The notes beneath the pieces were generated by a model. It made no database searches, had not been told where the DNA came from, and worked only from the letters and a program-made list of their open reading frames with translations. A DNA stretch of 64,000 nucleotides from Rahnella ecdela (lineage in GTDB: Bacteria > Pseudomonadota > Gammaproteobacteria > Enterobacterales > Enterobacteriaceae). Numbering within the stretch: the stretch's first letter is position 1; each line of letters starts with the position of its first letter. The stretch lies in contig NZ_JAFMOY010000127.1 of assembly GCF_019049625.1 (NCBI RefSeq), positions 1 to 64,000 of the forward strand. The letters are read 5' to 3'. Positions 36,718 to 46,542 of this stretch are shown piece after piece. A program made the translations under genes and the position numbers.

Positions 36718-37143
36718 ATGGAAATTCGCGTATACCGTCAAGAAGATTTCGAAGAAGTACTGACCTTATGGGAGCGTTGCGATTTGCTGCGCCCGTGGAA
36801 CGATCCTGAGCTGGATATCGAACGTAAAATTAACCATAGCCCGGAGTTTTTCCTGGTGGCAGAAGTCGGCGGCGAAGTGGTCGGCACGCTGATGGGCGGC
36901 TATGACGGTCATCGTGGTTCAGCGAATTATCTGGGCGTACATCCGGATTATCGCGGGCGAGGCATTGCTAATGCACTGGTTAACCGGCTGGAAAAAAAGC
37001 TGATTGCCCGTGGCTGTCCGAAAATGAATTTAATGGTGCGTGCAGAAAACGACGCGGTTGTCAGCATGTACGAAAAGCTGGGCTATGAAATATCGGATAC
37101 TTTGCTGCTCGGAAAACGTCTGATCGAAGATCAGGAATACTGA
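36718..37143 (+). CDS. ypeA: GNAT-family N-acetyltransferase YpeA
   Basis: A 141-residue GCN5-related N-acetyltransferase. It starts [29 protein letters not shown] and has the acetyl-CoA binding motif A region [21 protein letters not shown]. The end [10 protein letters not shown] matches E. coli YpeA, which has the same length. The acceptor substrate is not known. ATG at 36718 with weak ribosome binding site. Divergent from amiA. Confidence 0.94.
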   Translation: MEIRVYRQEDFEEVLTLWERCDLLRPWNDPELDIERKINHSPEFFLVAEVGGEVVGTLMGGYDGHRGSANYLGVHPDYRGRGIANALVNRLEKKLIARGCPKMNLMVRAENDAVVSMYEKLGYEISDTLLLGKRLIEDQEY

Positions 37144-37167
37144 TATACCGGTTGTTTTCCAGTGAAT

Positions 37168-37206
37168 AAAAAGCCCTGACAGAATCACTTCTGCCGGGGC
37201 TTTTTT
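37168..37206. terminator. Bidirectional terminator between ypeA and the ygiW-like gene
   Basis: AAAAAGCCCTG and CGGGGCTTTTTT form the outer stem, with CAGAA/TTCTG inside and a short loop. Convergent stops flank it. Confidence 0.88.
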
Positions 37207-37214
37207 ATCATCGA

Positions 37215-37616
37215 TCACTTGATGATTTTAACGCTCTTCACGTCCACTTCCACAGAGTTCCAGTCTTTATCGACTTTACCTTCAATGCGGATTTTATCTT
37301 TTGGCGAGACGTTCTGCCCCTGCCAGCGTTTACCGTCAATTTCCACATTCAGGGTGCCGGTATTGTCGCGGAAAATGTATTTATCGTGGTCGATACGCTG
37401 ATCCAGGTAGCCTTCCAGCATGATCCATTGATCGTCTTTCATTGTCTGCGCATCTTTCACGGTACTCAGCGCAGTGGTACCGGTGAAGCCGCCTTGTTCC
37501 GCAGGCTGGGCTTGCGTCTCCTGAGCTGAAGGGCCATTAAAGCCGCCAGTCTGTTGGGCAAAGGCCGTCGCTGAACAAAGTGCAATGAGGGTTGCCAGAG
37601 TGATCTTCTTCATCAT
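37215..37616 (-). CDS. YgiW/YdeI-type periplasmic OB-fold stress protein
   Basis: A 133-residue secreted protein of the bacterial OB-fold (BOF) family. The signal peptide MMKKITLATLIALCSATAFA is followed by a Q/G-rich linker containing GGFNGPSA and GGFTG, then the OB domain (about 50-133) with VKDAQTMKDDQWIMLEGYLDQRIDHDKYIFRD and the ending VDVKSVKIIK. Relatives YgiW (VisP) and YdeI respond to hydrogen peroxide, cationic peptides or envelope stress. The family is certain; the orthologue (ygiW or ydeI) is not. Monocistronic, convergent with ypeA. Confidence 0.9.
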   Translation of the reverse strand: MMKKITLATLIALCSATAFAQQTGGFNGPSAQETQAQPAEQGGFTGTTALSTVKDAQTMKDDQWIMLEGYLDQRIDHDKYIFRDNTGTLNVEIDGKRWQGQNVSPKDKIRIEGKVDKDWNSVEVDVKSVKIIK

Positions 37617-37781
37617 AATAGGTCTTCCTTAATATTACGTTTCCAGAGTACCGGCAACTATGACATCGTTTAGGATGTCTTGCCGCGCTGGAGACCATTA
37701 AAGCAGACTGTTCTTAACAGTTTCTTAAGCCAAATTCAGTATTTTAAATTTCACCTTATTTGCAGGAACGTTGTTCTTTTT

Positions 37782-38225
37782 ATGAACCCGGATGACTATA
37801 ACGACCACGGTATGTTGCGATTGCCGCTGTGGTTCTGGATGATTTTAATTTTGCAGGCACGAACCTGGCTGTTGTTTGTAATGGCGGGAGCCTCCCGCCA
37901 GCAGGGGAGTGATTTACTGACGTTGTTTTATCCCGATCAGCAGAGTTTCTGGTCCGGGATGTTGCTGGGGCTGCCGCCAGCGCTGGTGTTTTTGCTCAGT
38001 GGTCGTCGTCATGTGTGGCCACGCATCTGGCAGGCCGGGTACTGGTTACTTCTTGCCGGGATGTTTGTTACTTTTGCTTTGCAGGGATTGGGATTGTGGC
38101 AAAGTACTGACATGATTTCTGGCGTGGATATCGTGCTGGCCTTACTGGATGCTACCGCGCTGGCCTATTGGTTGCTGAGCCGCCGTCTGCGCGCCTGTTT
38201 TGATGCCTCACACCGTCTGGCCTGA
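37782..38225 (+). CDS. yfeZ: DUF2919 inner-membrane protein YfeZ
   Basis: A 147-residue inner-membrane protein with about four hydrophobic segments (near residues 15-35, 52-70, 83-103 and 115-133), matching the DUF2919/YfeZ family. It has MNPDDYNDHGMLRLPLWFWMILILQARTW near the N-terminus, which is the family hallmark. Its function is unknown. The ATG at 37782 was chosen because the upstream in-frame part (from 37680) has no ribosome binding site or similar features. Neighbour genes ypeA and yfeY keep the E. coli order. Confidence 0.85.
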   Translation: MNPDDYNDHGMLRLPLWFWMILILQARTWLLFVMAGASRQQGSDLLTLFYPDQQSFWSGMLLGLPPALVFLLSGRRHVWPRIWQAGYWLLLAGMFVTFALQGLGLWQSTDMISGVDIVLALLDATALAYWLLSRRLRACFDASHRLA

Positions 38226-38244
38226 AGCATATTCCCATTCGGGC

Positions 38245-38275
38245 TGAACTTTTTCGCCAGAAAAGTACTCGAACT
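38245..38275 (+). promoter_or_regulatory. Possible sigma-E promoter of yfeY
   Basis: TGAACTT at 38245-38251 resembles the sigma-E -35 consensus (GGAACTT), and TCGAA follows 17 bp later as a poor match to the -10. E. coli yfeY is a known RpoE-controlled lipoprotein gene, which is the main reason to consider it. Confidence 0.4.
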
Positions 38276-38369
38276 GGCGCTTAACAATAATTGTTAAAAT
38301 ATTAATTCACTGTCGGTTTGTCCGCCAGGCCGTACCGGCCAACGGGAACGGGCAGAAAAGGAGTACGGA

Positions 38370-38999
38370 ATGACTGTTCGCTTGCGGGTTCGCCCTCTGT
38401 TGCTGGTGCTGCCACTGATCCTGACCGGCTGTTCGTCGATGTCACACATGTCGTGGCCGAGCGTGTCCTGGTCGAGCATGAATCCGCTTAACTGGTTTGG
38501 CAGCAGTGTTACGGTCAGTGATAAAGGCGTCGGCGGCATCACGGCCAGTACGCCGCTGACTGAAGACGCCATCAAAGATGCACTCAACGGCGATTATACG
38601 CTGCGCAGCGGCATGTCAATGAGCGACGGAAAAATGCTGAGCTTCTTCCAGGCGATGGATGGCAAAGACGTGAAAATGTCCATCAGCGGTGAGCCGAAAG
38701 GCAATGTCCAGCGCGTTGATGTGGTGGATCCTAAAGTTGAAAGCCAATGGGGCGTTAAAATCGGCACATCATTCAGCAGCCTTTACAGCAAAGCCTTTGA
38801 TGTCTGTGTGAAAGGCGAGGGTGATGATGCTCAGAACGTTGAGTGTAAAGCGCCGCAAAGTGCGCACGTGACCTATGTCTTCAGCGGCATCTGGCATGGC
38901 CCGGAATCGCTGATGCCTTCCGACGATGCACTGAAAGACTGGAAGGTCAGCAAAATCATCTGGCGGGCGAATCCGGTTCAGACGTCTGCTGCCCAGTAA
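38370..38999 (+). CDS. yfeY: RpoE-regulated lipoprotein YfeY
   Basis: A 209-residue lipoprotein: the signal peptide LLLVLPLILTGC contains the lipobox LTGC with C21 as the lipidated residue. The mature part begins SSMSHMSWPSVSWSSMNPLNWF, a Ser/Trp-rich stretch typical of the YfeY family, and continues with DKGVGGITASTPLTEDAIKDALNGDY. Function is unknown; E. coli yfeY belongs to the sigma-E envelope stress regulon. AAAAGGAG precedes the ATG. Located between yfeZ and yfeX as in E. coli. Confidence 0.93.
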   Translation: MTVRLRVRPLLLVLPLILTGCSSMSHMSWPSVSWSSMNPLNWFGSSVTVSDKGVGGITASTPLTEDAIKDALNGDYTLRSGMSMSDGKMLSFFQAMDGKDVKMSISGEPKGNVQRVDVVDPKVESQWGVKIGTSFSSLYSKAFDVCVKGEGDDAQNVECKAPQSAHVTYVFSGIWHGPESLMPSDDALKDWKVSKIIWRANPVQTSAAQ

Positions 39000-39028
39000 A
39001 CCGGGCTTCTCAGCTTAATAAATCCTCA

Positions 39029-39058
39029 ATGCCTTGCCTTCGCGCAAGGCATTTTTAT
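39029..39058 (+). terminator. Terminator after yfeY
   Basis: AATGCCTTGC (39029-39038) pairs with GCAAGGCATT (39044-39053), followed by TTTATT. A strong intrinsic terminator 30 bp past the yfeY stop. Confidence 0.9.
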
Positions 39059-39104
39059 TGACATCCGGTATGATGTCGCCGGTCAAATTAACGAGGATGA
39101 GAAG

Positions 39105-40004
39105 ATGACTCAGGTTCAGAGCGGCATTTTGCCCGAACATTGCCGTTTCGCGATTTACATTGAAGCGAAAGCTCAGGGTGACCTGGATGCGCTCCGGCAG
39201 GGCTGCCGTGCATTTGTGGCTGTACTGGAAGACATGCAGAAAAAATTTCCCACCGAACATCTTGGTGCAGTCGTGGCCTTTGGCAACGATGTGTGGCGTG
39301 ATTTATCCGGCAATCAGGGCGCGGATGAACTGAAATCTTTCGAGCCATTAGGCAAAGGTCTGGCACCTGCAACGCAGCGCGATATGCTGCTGCACATTCA
39401 GTCCCTGCGTCATGACGTAAATTTTGCCCTGGCACAGGCGGCTCTGAAAGCGTTCGGCAGTTCGATCGTGGTTGAAGAAGAAACTCACTGTTTTCGTGCG
39501 GTTGAAGAACGTGACCTGAGCGGTTTCGTTGACGGTACTGAAAACCCGAAAGCCGAAGCGCGTGCTCAGGTGGCGATTATTCCTGAAGGCAGTGTCGATG
39601 CCGGTGGCAGTTACGTGATGGTTCAGCGCTGGAAACATAATCTGGTGCAATGGGAACGCTTCTCCGTGCAACAGCAGGAGGAAGTCATTGGCCGTACGAA
39701 AGACACCGATGAAGAACTGGATTCAGAAACTCGTCCGGATACGTCTCACGTCAGCCGCGTGGATCTGAAAGAAGACGGCAAAGGCCTGAAAATTCTGCGC
39801 CAGAGCCTGCCTTATGGCACAGCCAGTGGTGAGCACGGTTTATATTTCATCAGCTATTGCGCCCGTTTGTGGAACATTGAGAAACAACTGCTGAGCATGT
39901 TTGGCGATCTCGATGGTAAACGTGACGCCATGCTGCGCTTCACCCGTCCGGTGACCGGCAGCTATTATTTCGCCCCCTCGCTGACCCGCCTTTTATCACT
40001 ATAA
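39105..40004 (+). CDS. yfeX: Dye-decolourising-type heme peroxidase YfeX
   Basis: A 299-residue cytoplasmic Dyp-type peroxidase. D143 in GFVDGTENP is the distal catalytic residue and H215 in DTSHVSRVD is the proximal heme ligand; both fall at the same positions as in E. coli YfeX. It oxidises porphyrinogens and dyes with peroxide, and a role in releasing iron from heme has been proposed and disputed. GAGGATGAGAAG precedes the ATG. Confidence 0.95.
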   Translation: MTQVQSGILPEHCRFAIYIEAKAQGDLDALRQGCRAFVAVLEDMQKKFPTEHLGAVVAFGNDVWRDLSGNQGADELKSFEPLGKGLAPATQRDMLLHIQSLRHDVNFALAQAALKAFGSSIVVEEETHCFRAVEERDLSGFVDGTENPKAEARAQVAIIPEGSVDAGGSYVMVQRWKHNLVQWERFSVQQQEEVIGRTKDTDEELDSETRPDTSHVSRVDLKEDGKGLKILRQSLPYGTASGEHGLYFISYCARLWNIEKQLLSMFGDLDGKRDAMLRFTRPVTGSYYFAPSLTRLLSL

Positions 40005-40012
40005 GTTTCTTA

Positions 40013-40036
40013 AGCGCGTTCATTCTCGGACGCGCT
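40013..40036 (+). terminator. Probable terminator after yfeX
   Basis: AGCGCGT (40013-40019) pairs with ACGCGCT (40030-40036), followed by the pyrimidine run GCTTCCCTCCCTT. A modest hairpin. Confidence 0.5.
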
Positions 40037-40215
40037 GCTTCCCTCCCTTCTGCAATTCCCCCTTCAGTTGTTAATGCCTTATAGCTTTTCATGCTTGAAA
40101 ATCACCAAATGGTATATAAAACCGTTACAGCCTGAGCCTCAGTTATAAATACACTGTGTAATATTGAGCGGCATTTATCAGCGTCGCATATCGGTTCACT
40201 CACCTAAGGCTAAGC

Positions 40216-41238
40216 ATGAAAACACTCGGATTTACTGGCAGCGTGCTGAAAGGTTCCGTGGCGGCATTGTTGCTGGCCAGCGGAGCGGCTTCGGCGACTG
40301 AACTGCTTAACAGCTCTTATGATGTGTCCCGTGAACTTTTTGCTGCACTGAATCCGCCATTCCAGAAGCAATGGGCTGATCAAAACAACGGCGACAAACT
40401 CGATATCAAACAATCGCATGCTGGATCTTCCAAGCAGGCGCTGGCGATTTTGCAGGGCCTGAAGGCCGATGTGGTCACTTACAATCAGGTGACCGATGTG
40501 CAGATTTTGCATGACCGCGGCAATCTGATCCCGGCCAACTGGCAAACTCGTCTGCCTAACAACAGTTCGCCATTTTATTCCACCATGGCGTTTCTGGTGC
40601 GCAAGGGTAATCCAAAGAACATTCACAGCTGGGACGATTTAGCGCGTCCGGGTGTGAGCCTGGTGTTCCCGAATCCAAAAACTTCCGGCAATGGCCGTTA
40701 CACCTATCTCGGTGCCTGGGGCGCATTCAATCTGGAAGACAATAAAAACCAGACGCAGACTCGCGAGAAGATGGCGAGTTTCCTGAAAAACGTGCAGGTG
40801 TTTGATACCGGCGGCCGTGGCGCGACCACCACATTTGTGGAGCGCGGTCTGGGCGATGTGCTGATCAGCTTCGAATCAGAAGTGAACAATATCCGCAAAC
40901 AGTACGGGGACGATAAGTACGAAGTGATTGTGCCGAAGGTGGATATTCTGGCTGAGTTCCCGGTGGCCTGGGTGGACAAAAACGTCGAAAAAAATGGCAC
41001 TGAGAAAGCCGCAAAAGATTACCTGAATTATTTGTGGAGCCCGCAGGCGCAGAAAATCATTACCAGTTTTAACTACCGCGTGTATGACAAAACGGCAATG
41101 GCGGCGGCGAAAGGACAGTTCCCCGATACTAAATTGTTCAAAGTTGAAGAGCAGTTCGGTGGCTGGCCACAAGTGATGGAAACCCATTTCAGTACCGGCG
41201 GTGAGCTGGACAAACTGTTAGAGCAAGGTCACAAGTAA
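40216..41238 (+). CDS. cysP: Thiosulfate/sulfate-binding periplasmic protein CysP
   Basis: A 340-residue periplasmic binding protein that delivers thiosulfate and sulfate to the CysTWA importer. The signal peptide [20 protein letters not shown]...ASA is followed by the mature start [19 protein letters not shown]. The oxyanion-site region has [27 protein letters not shown]. Its stop overlaps the cysT start by one base (TAATG). It is first of the cysPTWA operon, whose 211 bp upstream region should bear the CysB-dependent promoter; the CysB site was not resolved by eye. Confidence 0.95.
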   Translation: MKTLGFTGSVLKGSVAALLLASGAASATELLNSSYDVSRELFAALNPPFQKQWADQNNGDKLDIKQSHAGSSKQALAILQGLKADVVTYNQVTDVQILHDRGNLIPANWQTRLPNNSSPFYSTMAFLVRKGNPKNIHSWDDLARPGVSLVFPNPKTSGNGRYTYLGAWGAFNLEDNKNQTQTREKMASFLKNVQVFDTGGRGATTTFVERGLGDVLISFESEVNNIRKQYGDDKYEVIVPKVDILAEFPVAWVDKNVEKNGTEKAAKDYLNYLWSPQAQKIITSFNYRVYDKTAMAAAKGQFPDTKLFKVEEQFGGWPQVMETHFSTGGELDKLLEQGHK

Positions 41239-42068
41239 TGTTGTTGTCGAGCAAACGCGTATTACCCGGATTCACCCTCAGTCTCGGCAGCAGCCTGCTG
41301 TTTGTCTGCCTCGTGCTGTTGCTGCCTCTGAGTGCACTGGTGATGCAGCTGTCACAAATGACGCTGGCGCAATACTGGGATGTGATCACCAACGGTCAGG
41401 TTGTTGCGGCGTACAAAGTCACGCTGCTGGCGGCGGGCGTGGCGAGTCTTTTCAACTGCTTCTTCGGCATGCTGATGGCGTGGATCCTGACCCGTTATGA
41501 GTTTCCGGGAAAAAGCCTGATCGACGGGCTGATGGATTTGCCGTTTGCTTTACCGACGGCGGTTGCGGGTCTTACGCTGGCCGGTCTGTTTTCGACCACC
41601 GGATTTTATGGTCAGTGGCTGGCGCATTTTGATATCAAAGTCGCCTACACCTGGCTCGGAATTGCGGTGGCAATGGCCTTCACCAGTATCCCGTTTGTGG
41701 TGCGTACCGTGCAGCCGGTGCTGGAAGAATTAGGTCCGGAATATGAAGAAGCGGCTGAAACACTCGGTGCGTCGCGCTGGCAGAGTTTTCGTCGGGTGGT
41801 GTTACCGGAAGTGATGCCTTCGCTGCTGGCGGGCACGGCGTTGTCCTTCACCCGCAGTCTGGGCGAATTCGGCGCGGTGATTTTCATCGCCGGTAACATT
41901 GCCTGGAAAACGGAAGTGACCTCGCTGATGATTTTCATCCGCTTGCAGGAATTTGATTACCCGGCGGCAAGCGCCATTGCATCGGTTATTCTCGCTGCTT
42001 CGCTGCTGCTGTTGTTCGCGATTAACACTTTACAGAGCCGCTATGGCCGTCGTCTGGGAGGCCAGTAA
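41238..42068 (+). CDS. cysU: Sulfate/thiosulfate ABC transporter permease CysT (CysU)
   Basis: A 276-residue inner-membrane permease with six predicted helices. The ATPase-coupling EAA loop reads EEAAETLGASRWQSFRRVVLPEVMPSLLAGTALSFTRSLGEFGAVIF at about residues 170-215. It pairs with CysW to form the channel. It overlaps both cysP and cysW by one base (TAATG), so the operon is tightly translationally coupled. Confidence 0.95.
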   Translation: MLLSSKRVLPGFTLSLGSSLLFVCLVLLLPLSALVMQLSQMTLAQYWDVITNGQVVAAYKVTLLAAGVASLFNCFFGMLMAWILTRYEFPGKSLIDGLMDLPFALPTAVAGLTLAGLFSTTGFYGQWLAHFDIKVAYTWLGIAVAMAFTSIPFVVRTVQPVLEELGPEYEEAAETLGASRWQSFRRVVLPEVMPSLLAGTALSFTRSLGEFGAVIFIAGNIAWKTEVTSLMIFIRLQEFDYPAASAIASVILAASLLLLFAINTLQSRYGRRLGGQ

Positions 42069-42943
42069 TGTCTGATATTCCGGCTTTTGCAGGTGAAAAA
42101 CGCCAGCGTACTGATTGGGTGAAATGGTCGCTGATTGGCACAGGTGTGCTGATTTGCGTGCTGTTGCTGGTTATCCCGATGATCAGCATTTTTGTGCTGG
42201 CCTTTTCTGACGGTATCGCAGCTGTGTGGAAGAACCTGTCGGATTCTGACATGTTGCATTCCATCTGGCTGACAGTGCTTATGGCGCTGATTACGGTGCC
42301 GGTAAATCTTATTTTCGGCACGCTGCTGGCCTGGCTTGTGGCGCGCTTTAATTTCCCTGGCCGTCAGCTGTTACTGACGCTGATCGATATTCCGTTCGCG
42401 GTTTCGCCGGTAGTAGCAGGCCTGTTGTATCTGCTGTTTTACGGCACTAACGGTCCGATTGGCGGCTGGCTGGACGCGCACAATATTCAGTTCATGTTCG
42501 CCTGGCCGGGCATGGTGATGGTGACGGTTTTCGTTACCTGTCCGTTTGTTATCCGGGAGCTGGTACCGGTGATGTTGAGCCAGGGCAGTCACGAAGATGA
42601 AGCTGCTGTATTGCTGGGTGCCTCCGGCTGGCAGATGTTCCGCCGCGTGACGTTACCGAATATCCGCTGGGCATTGCTGTATGGCGTGGTGCTGACTAAC
42701 GCCCGTGCAATTGGTGAGTTCGGTGCAGTCTCTGTCGTTTCCGGGTCTATCCGCGGTGAAACTTACACGCTGCCATTACAAGTTGAATTACTGCATCAGG
42801 ACTACAACACCGCAGGTGCGTTTACTGCTGCCGCGCTGCTGACCCTGATGGCGATTGTCACACTGTTTCTGAAAAGCGGCCTGCAATGGCGTCTGAAACG
42901 CCACAACGACCGTCTTGAGCGGGAGGAAAGTCATGAGCATTGA
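42068..42943 (+). CDS. cysW: Sulfate/thiosulfate ABC transporter permease CysW
   Basis: A 291-residue inner-membrane permease and partner of CysT. The EAA loop reads [51 protein letters not shown]. Six hydrophobic segments are apparent. Its 3' end overlaps the cysA start by 11 nt. Confidence 0.95.
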   Translation: MSDIPAFAGEKRQRTDWVKWSLIGTGVLICVLLLVIPMISIFVLAFSDGIAAVWKNLSDSDMLHSIWLTVLMALITVPVNLIFGTLLAWLVARFNFPGRQLLLTLIDIPFAVSPVVAGLLYLLFYGTNGPIGGWLDAHNIQFMFAWPGMVMVTVFVTCPFVIRELVPVMLSQGSHEDEAAVLLGASGWQMFRRVTLPNIRWALLYGVVLTNARAIGEFGAVSVVSGSIRGETYTLPLQVELLHQDYNTAGAFTAAALLTLMAIVTLFLKSGLQWRLKRHNDRLEREESHEH

Positions 42944-44027
42944 AATTAACGGTATCAACAAATATTTTGGCCGCACGAAAGTGCTCAATGATATCTCGCT
43001 CGATATTGCTTCCGGAGAGATGGTCGCGTTGCTCGGTCCTTCCGGTTCGGGTAAAACCACGCTGTTGCGCATTATCGCCGGGCTGGAAAACCAGAGTGCC
43101 GGTCATCTGAGCTTTCACGGTAAAGACGTGACGCGCCTGCACGCCCGCGATCGTCAGGTCGGTTTTGTGTTCCAGCATTACGCGCTGTTCCGCCATATGA
43201 CGGTGTTCGATAACATCGCCTTTGGTCTGACGGTGCTGCCGCGCCGCGAGCGTCCGAACACCGAAGCGATTAAACAGAAAGTCACGAAATTGCTGGAAAT
43301 GGTGCAGTTAGCCCATCTGGCCAATCGTTATCCGGCACAGCTTTCCGGCGGCCAGAAACAGCGTGTGGCGCTGGCCCGTGCGCTGGCGGTTGAACCACAG
43401 ATTTTATTGCTCGACGAGCCGTTCGGTGCGCTGGATGCGCAGGTGCGTAAAGAGCTGCGTCGCTGGTTGCGTCAGTTGCATGAAGAACTGAAATTCACCA
43501 GCGTGTTCGTGACTCACGATCAGGAAGAAGCGATGGAAGTCGCGGATCGTGTGGTCGTCATGAGCCAGGGCAATATTGAACAGGTGGGGGCGCCGGAAGA
43601 AATATGGCGTGAGCCGGCAACCCGCTTCGTGCTCGAATTTATGGGTGAAGTGAATAAAATTGGCGGAGAAATTCGCGGTTCTCAGTTGTATGTCGGTGCA
43701 CATCACTGGCCGCTGGAAAACCCGCCATTGCATCAGGGAAGGGTAGATTTGTTCCTGCGTCCGTGGGAAATGGAAATCACAGCACACAGCACCGCGCGCT
43801 GTCCGTTGCCGGTAAAAGTACTGGAAGTCAGTCCGCGTGGTCATTTCTGGCAATTAATTGTTCAGGCCGAAGGCTGGCACGATGAGCCGCTTGCCGTGGT
43901 GCTTTCTGAAACCCACGGTAATAACGCGCCACAGCGCGGCGATCGTTTCTACGTTGGTGGCCTTAACGGTCGTCTTTACGCCGGTGATCAGCAGCTTCAG
44001 GCTGTTGAGCTGGCAAAAACGGCTTAA
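42933..44027 (+). CDS. cysA: Sulfate/thiosulfate ABC transporter ATPase CysA
   Basis: A 364-residue ATP-binding subunit that powers the CysTW importer. Walker [10 protein letters not shown] near residue 36, Q-loop FVFQHYALF, signature [15 protein letters not shown], Walker [13 protein letters not shown] and the switch histidine in [16 protein letters not shown] are all present; a C-terminal TOBE domain follows. The ATG at 42933 follows GGGAGG inside the end of cysW. A terminator ends the operon downstream, so cysM is not cotranscribed directly. Confidence 0.96.
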   Translation: MSIEINGINKYFGRTKVLNDISLDIASGEMVALLGPSGSGKTTLLRIIAGLENQSAGHLSFHGKDVTRLHARDRQVGFVFQHYALFRHMTVFDNIAFGLTVLPRRERPNTEAIKQKVTKLLEMVQLAHLANRYPAQLSGGQKQRVALARALAVEPQILLLDEPFGALDAQVRKELRRWLRQLHEELKFTSVFVTHDQEEAMEVADRVVVMSQGNIEQVGAPEEIWREPATRFVLEFMGEVNKIGGEIRGSQLYVGAHHWPLENPPLHQGRVDLFLRPWEMEITAHSTARCPLPVKVLEVSPRGHFWQLIVQAEGWHDEPLAVVLSETHGNNAPQRGDRFYVGGLNGRLYAGDQQLQAVELAKTA

Positions 44028-44042
44028 CTTCATAATCCTTCT

Positions 44043-44068
44043 TTCAAAGCAGCGTAAGCTGCTTTGAA
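44043..44068 (+). terminator. Terminator after cysA
   Basis: TTCAAAGCAGC (44043-44053) pairs with GCTGCTTTGAA (44058-44068) across a 4-nt loop, followed by TTTATTC. It closes the cysPTWA transcript. Confidence 0.8.
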
Positions 44069-44325
44069 TTTATTCCCGGCTTTTCTTCATCGCTCTCCCG
44101 CAGAAATTTAATCTGGTTTCCCCAGTACTGATTTTTATTTATCTGGTTTTTGTATTTATGTTTTGGCCTGATAACTCAAATCTATATTTAAAAAGATTGT
44201 GAGGGCTTCTTGCCAGATATAGTATGGTCAGTACTATGTGTCATTATTTAAATGTTTAAAGAACTCTTAATAGCAATGCATCATAAACCCTCATGGAATT
44301 TTTCGCATTATAGGCAGGGAGCAGT

Positions 44326-45165
44326 ATGAATGAATTAAACGTAAATTATGTATTCTTAATACTGGCATTAGTTACCGGTTTAATGATCGGAAGTTTTCTA
44401 AATGTTGTTATTTACCGGTTGCCGAAGATGCTGTTCGCACAATTTGAAGGAAATAAAATACCGTCATTTAATCTCTGCTGGCCATCGTCACATTGTCCGA
44501 TTTGCGAAAAGTCGATATTGAAACGCGATAACATCCCTATGTTTAGCTGGCTGGTTTTAAAAGGAAAATGCCGCCATTGCCGCGCGGGTATTCCTGTGCG
44601 TTATCTGATTTCTGAGGTGACTGTTGGCCTCTGGTTTACCCTTGAAGCGTGGCGTATGCTGCCGCACGTTACTGCAGGTGAATTTACTTTTAGCACGAGT
44701 TTTTTTTGCGTGTTATATGCTCTGGCGATGATTGATCTTAAACATATGTTATTGCCAGATTCACTGGTTTATATGTTGCTATGGGGCGGTATACTGGCAT
44801 CCGTGACGGGTATTATTACTGTGACACCACTGCAATCTGTTCTGGGAGTCACTGTATCCTGGTTCATAATGTTTAGTGTGATGACATTGTATAAAATGAT
44901 CCGCGGTCAGGATGGATTAGGTAATGGCGACGTTAAACTTTATAGTGCAGTTTCTGCCTGGCTGGGTGTGGATTTATTGCCACAATTAATTTTAATTTCT
45001 TCAATTATCGGATGTGTTTTCTATCTGGTTGTTCGGGTGTATTACGCAACAAAACTGGGTGATTCTGAAAATCCATTTATTACAGAAGATAAGGCTGTCC
45101 CTTTTGGGCCTGCTATCGCACTGGCTGCCTTAATTCTTTTCCATGTAAATGTTATGGTTTTTTGA
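44326..45165 (+). CDS. Type 4 prepilin leader peptidase / N-methyltransferase (A24 family)
   Basis: A 279-residue inner-membrane aspartyl protease of the PilD/GspO/PppA family, which cleaves and N-methylates type IV prepilins and pseudopilins. Features: GLMIGSFLNVVIYRLP at the N-terminus, the methyltransferase-domain zinc cysteines C57, C60, C82 and C85 (CPIC and CRHC), then the protease aspartates D137 in LAMIDLKHMLLPD and D202 in GLGNGDVKL. Several hydrophobic helices follow. It is AT-rich compared with the cys genes. No pilus or type II secretion gene is nearby; it is a lone gene between cysA and cysM, flanked by its own terminator. Confidence 0.9.
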   Translation: MNELNVNYVFLILALVTGLMIGSFLNVVIYRLPKMLFAQFEGNKIPSFNLCWPSSHCPICEKSILKRDNIPMFSWLVLKGKCRHCRAGIPVRYLISEVTVGLWFTLEAWRMLPHVTAGEFTFSTSFFCVLYALAMIDLKHMLLPDSLVYMLLWGGILASVTGIITVTPLQSVLGVTVSWFIMFSVMTLYKMIRGQDGLGNGDVKLYSAVSAWLGVDLLPQLILISSIIGCVFYLVVRVYYATKLGDSENPFITEDKAVPFGPAIALAALILFHVNVMVF

Positions 45166-45350
45166 GTTTCAGATGAGGGCGTACTGTGAGGCTTTGCTAT
45201 AAATGTTGCGCTGCTGTTGACCGGAAAGTCAGCTCAGGGTGTTTACCGCTTAGCATCCGGCAAATAAATGGTTTCGTACAGACTTCCCCGCGACAACTGA
45301 TTGCCAATCATTCCCCCTGCTGTTAATTTTCTTCTATTGCAGATTTAAAG

Positions 45351-45373
45351 AGCGGTCACTGACCGCTTTTTTT
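45351..45373 (+). terminator. Terminator after the prepilin peptidase gene
   Basis: AGCGGTCA and TGACCGCT form a near-perfect inverted repeat (45351-45367), and a T run follows. It isolates the prepilin peptidase transcript from cysM, which begins 27 bp later. Confidence 0.75.
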
Positions 45374-45399
45374 CATATTCGAAATATAAGGCAAGCACT

Positions 45400-46284
45400 T
45401 TGAGTACGCTCGAACACTACATCGGTAATACACCTCTGGTGAGACTACAGCGCCTGACCGCGGGGCTCGACAGTGAAATCTGGGTCAAACTGGAAGGCAA
45501 TAATCCCGCGGGCTCAGTGAAAGACCGTGCGGCACTGTTCATGATTGAGCAGGCGGAAAAACGCGGTGAAATTCATCCCGGCGATACACTGATTGAAGCC
45601 ACCAGTGGTAATACCGGTATTGCGCTGGCGATGATTGCGGCACTGAAAGGCTATAAGCTGAAATTACTGATGCCGGAAAACATGAGTCTTGAGCGTCAGG
45701 CATCCATGCGCGCTTACGGCGCTGAATTATTGCTGGTCAGCCGTGCACAGGGGATGGAAGGCGCGAGGGATCTGGCTCTGGAAATGGAACAGCAAGGGCA
45801 GGGGAAAGTGCTAGATCAGTTCAATAATCCGGACAATCCCCTCGCACACTTTACCACTACCGGCCCGGAAATTTGGCAACAGACGCACGGGCGCATCACG
45901 CATTTCGTGTCGAGTATGGGGACAACCGGCACGATTACCGGCGTCAGCCGCTTTCTGCGCAGTCAGCATGCGGGGGTGAAAATTATCGGGTTGCAGCCTT
46001 GTGAAGGCAGCAGTATTCCGGGGATACGCCGCTGGCCTAAGGAATATCTGCCGGGCATTTTTAGCCCTGAGCTGGTCGATGAAGTGATGGACATGGGACA
46101 GAACGAAGCGGAAGACACCATGCGCGCTCTGGCGCGGATAGAAGGACTCTTTTGTGGCGTGAGTTCTGGCGGTGCTGTCGCGGGCGCACTGCGCGTCGCC
46201 AGAAGCCATCCCGGCAGTGTGATTGTGGCGATTGTCTGCGATCGTGGCGACCGCTATCTTTCCACTGGCGTGTTTTCTGATTAA
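45400..46284 (+). CDS. cysM: Cysteine synthase B CysM
   Basis: A 294-residue pyridoxal-phosphate enzyme that makes cysteine from O-acetylserine and sulfide, or S-sulfocysteine from thiosulfate. The PLP lysine is K41 in [36 protein letters not shown] and CGVSSGGAVAGALR are conserved. The start codon is TTG at 45400, with AAGG upstream, and matches the E. coli N-terminus STLE. In E. coli cysM follows cysA directly; here a foreign-looking gene and two terminators stand between, so cysM must have its own promoter in the short gap or rely on readthrough. Confidence 0.95.
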   Translation: MSTLEHYIGNTPLVRLQRLTAGLDSEIWVKLEGNNPAGSVKDRAALFMIEQAEKRGEIHPGDTLIEATSGNTGIALAMIAALKGYKLKLLMPENMSLERQASMRAYGAELLLVSRAQGMEGARDLALEMEQQGQGKVLDQFNNPDNPLAHFTTTGPEIWQQTHGRITHFVSSMGTTGTITGVSRFLRSQHAGVKIIGLQPCEGSSIPGIRRWPKEYLPGIFSPELVDEVMDMGQNEAEDTMRALARIEGLFCGVSSGGAVAGALRVARSHPGSVIVAIVCDRGDRYLSTGVFSD

Positions 46285-46315
46285 GAACTCGCAGCGAAAA
46301 ATGCGGTCACATTAT

Positions 46316-46345
46316 AAAGGCAGGCCTTAGCGCCTGCTTTTTGCT
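46316..46345 (+). terminator. Terminator after cysM
   Basis: GCAGGC and GCCTGC form a short GC-rich stem around CTTAGC, followed by TTTTTGC. About 35 bp past the cysM stop. Confidence 0.8.
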
Positions 46346-46542
46346 TTCTGAACGACGCTAACAGATTGATTTTAATCTTCTATAATAGGAATAGTGTTAA
46401 TCACGACAACTTTGTTCCTTACACTGCGCTTTCAGCGATACGAAATTCTGTCAGAGACTGTGTAAAAAAAGAGTAAAAGCGGCTGCGTAATGCAGGGTTA
46501 GTGGTAAAAATGACCAAAATTTTAGCCAGGCGGAAATAAAGA

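Noticed and set aside
40005-40215. CysB binding site upstream of cysP
   Set aside because: Expected from knowledge of the regulon, but the CysB motif is loose and no half-sites could be assigned by eye.
45166-45350. Possible small gene between the prepilin peptidase and cysM
   Set aside because: No frame with a ribosome binding site or protein-like features was seen; the stretch ends in a terminator.
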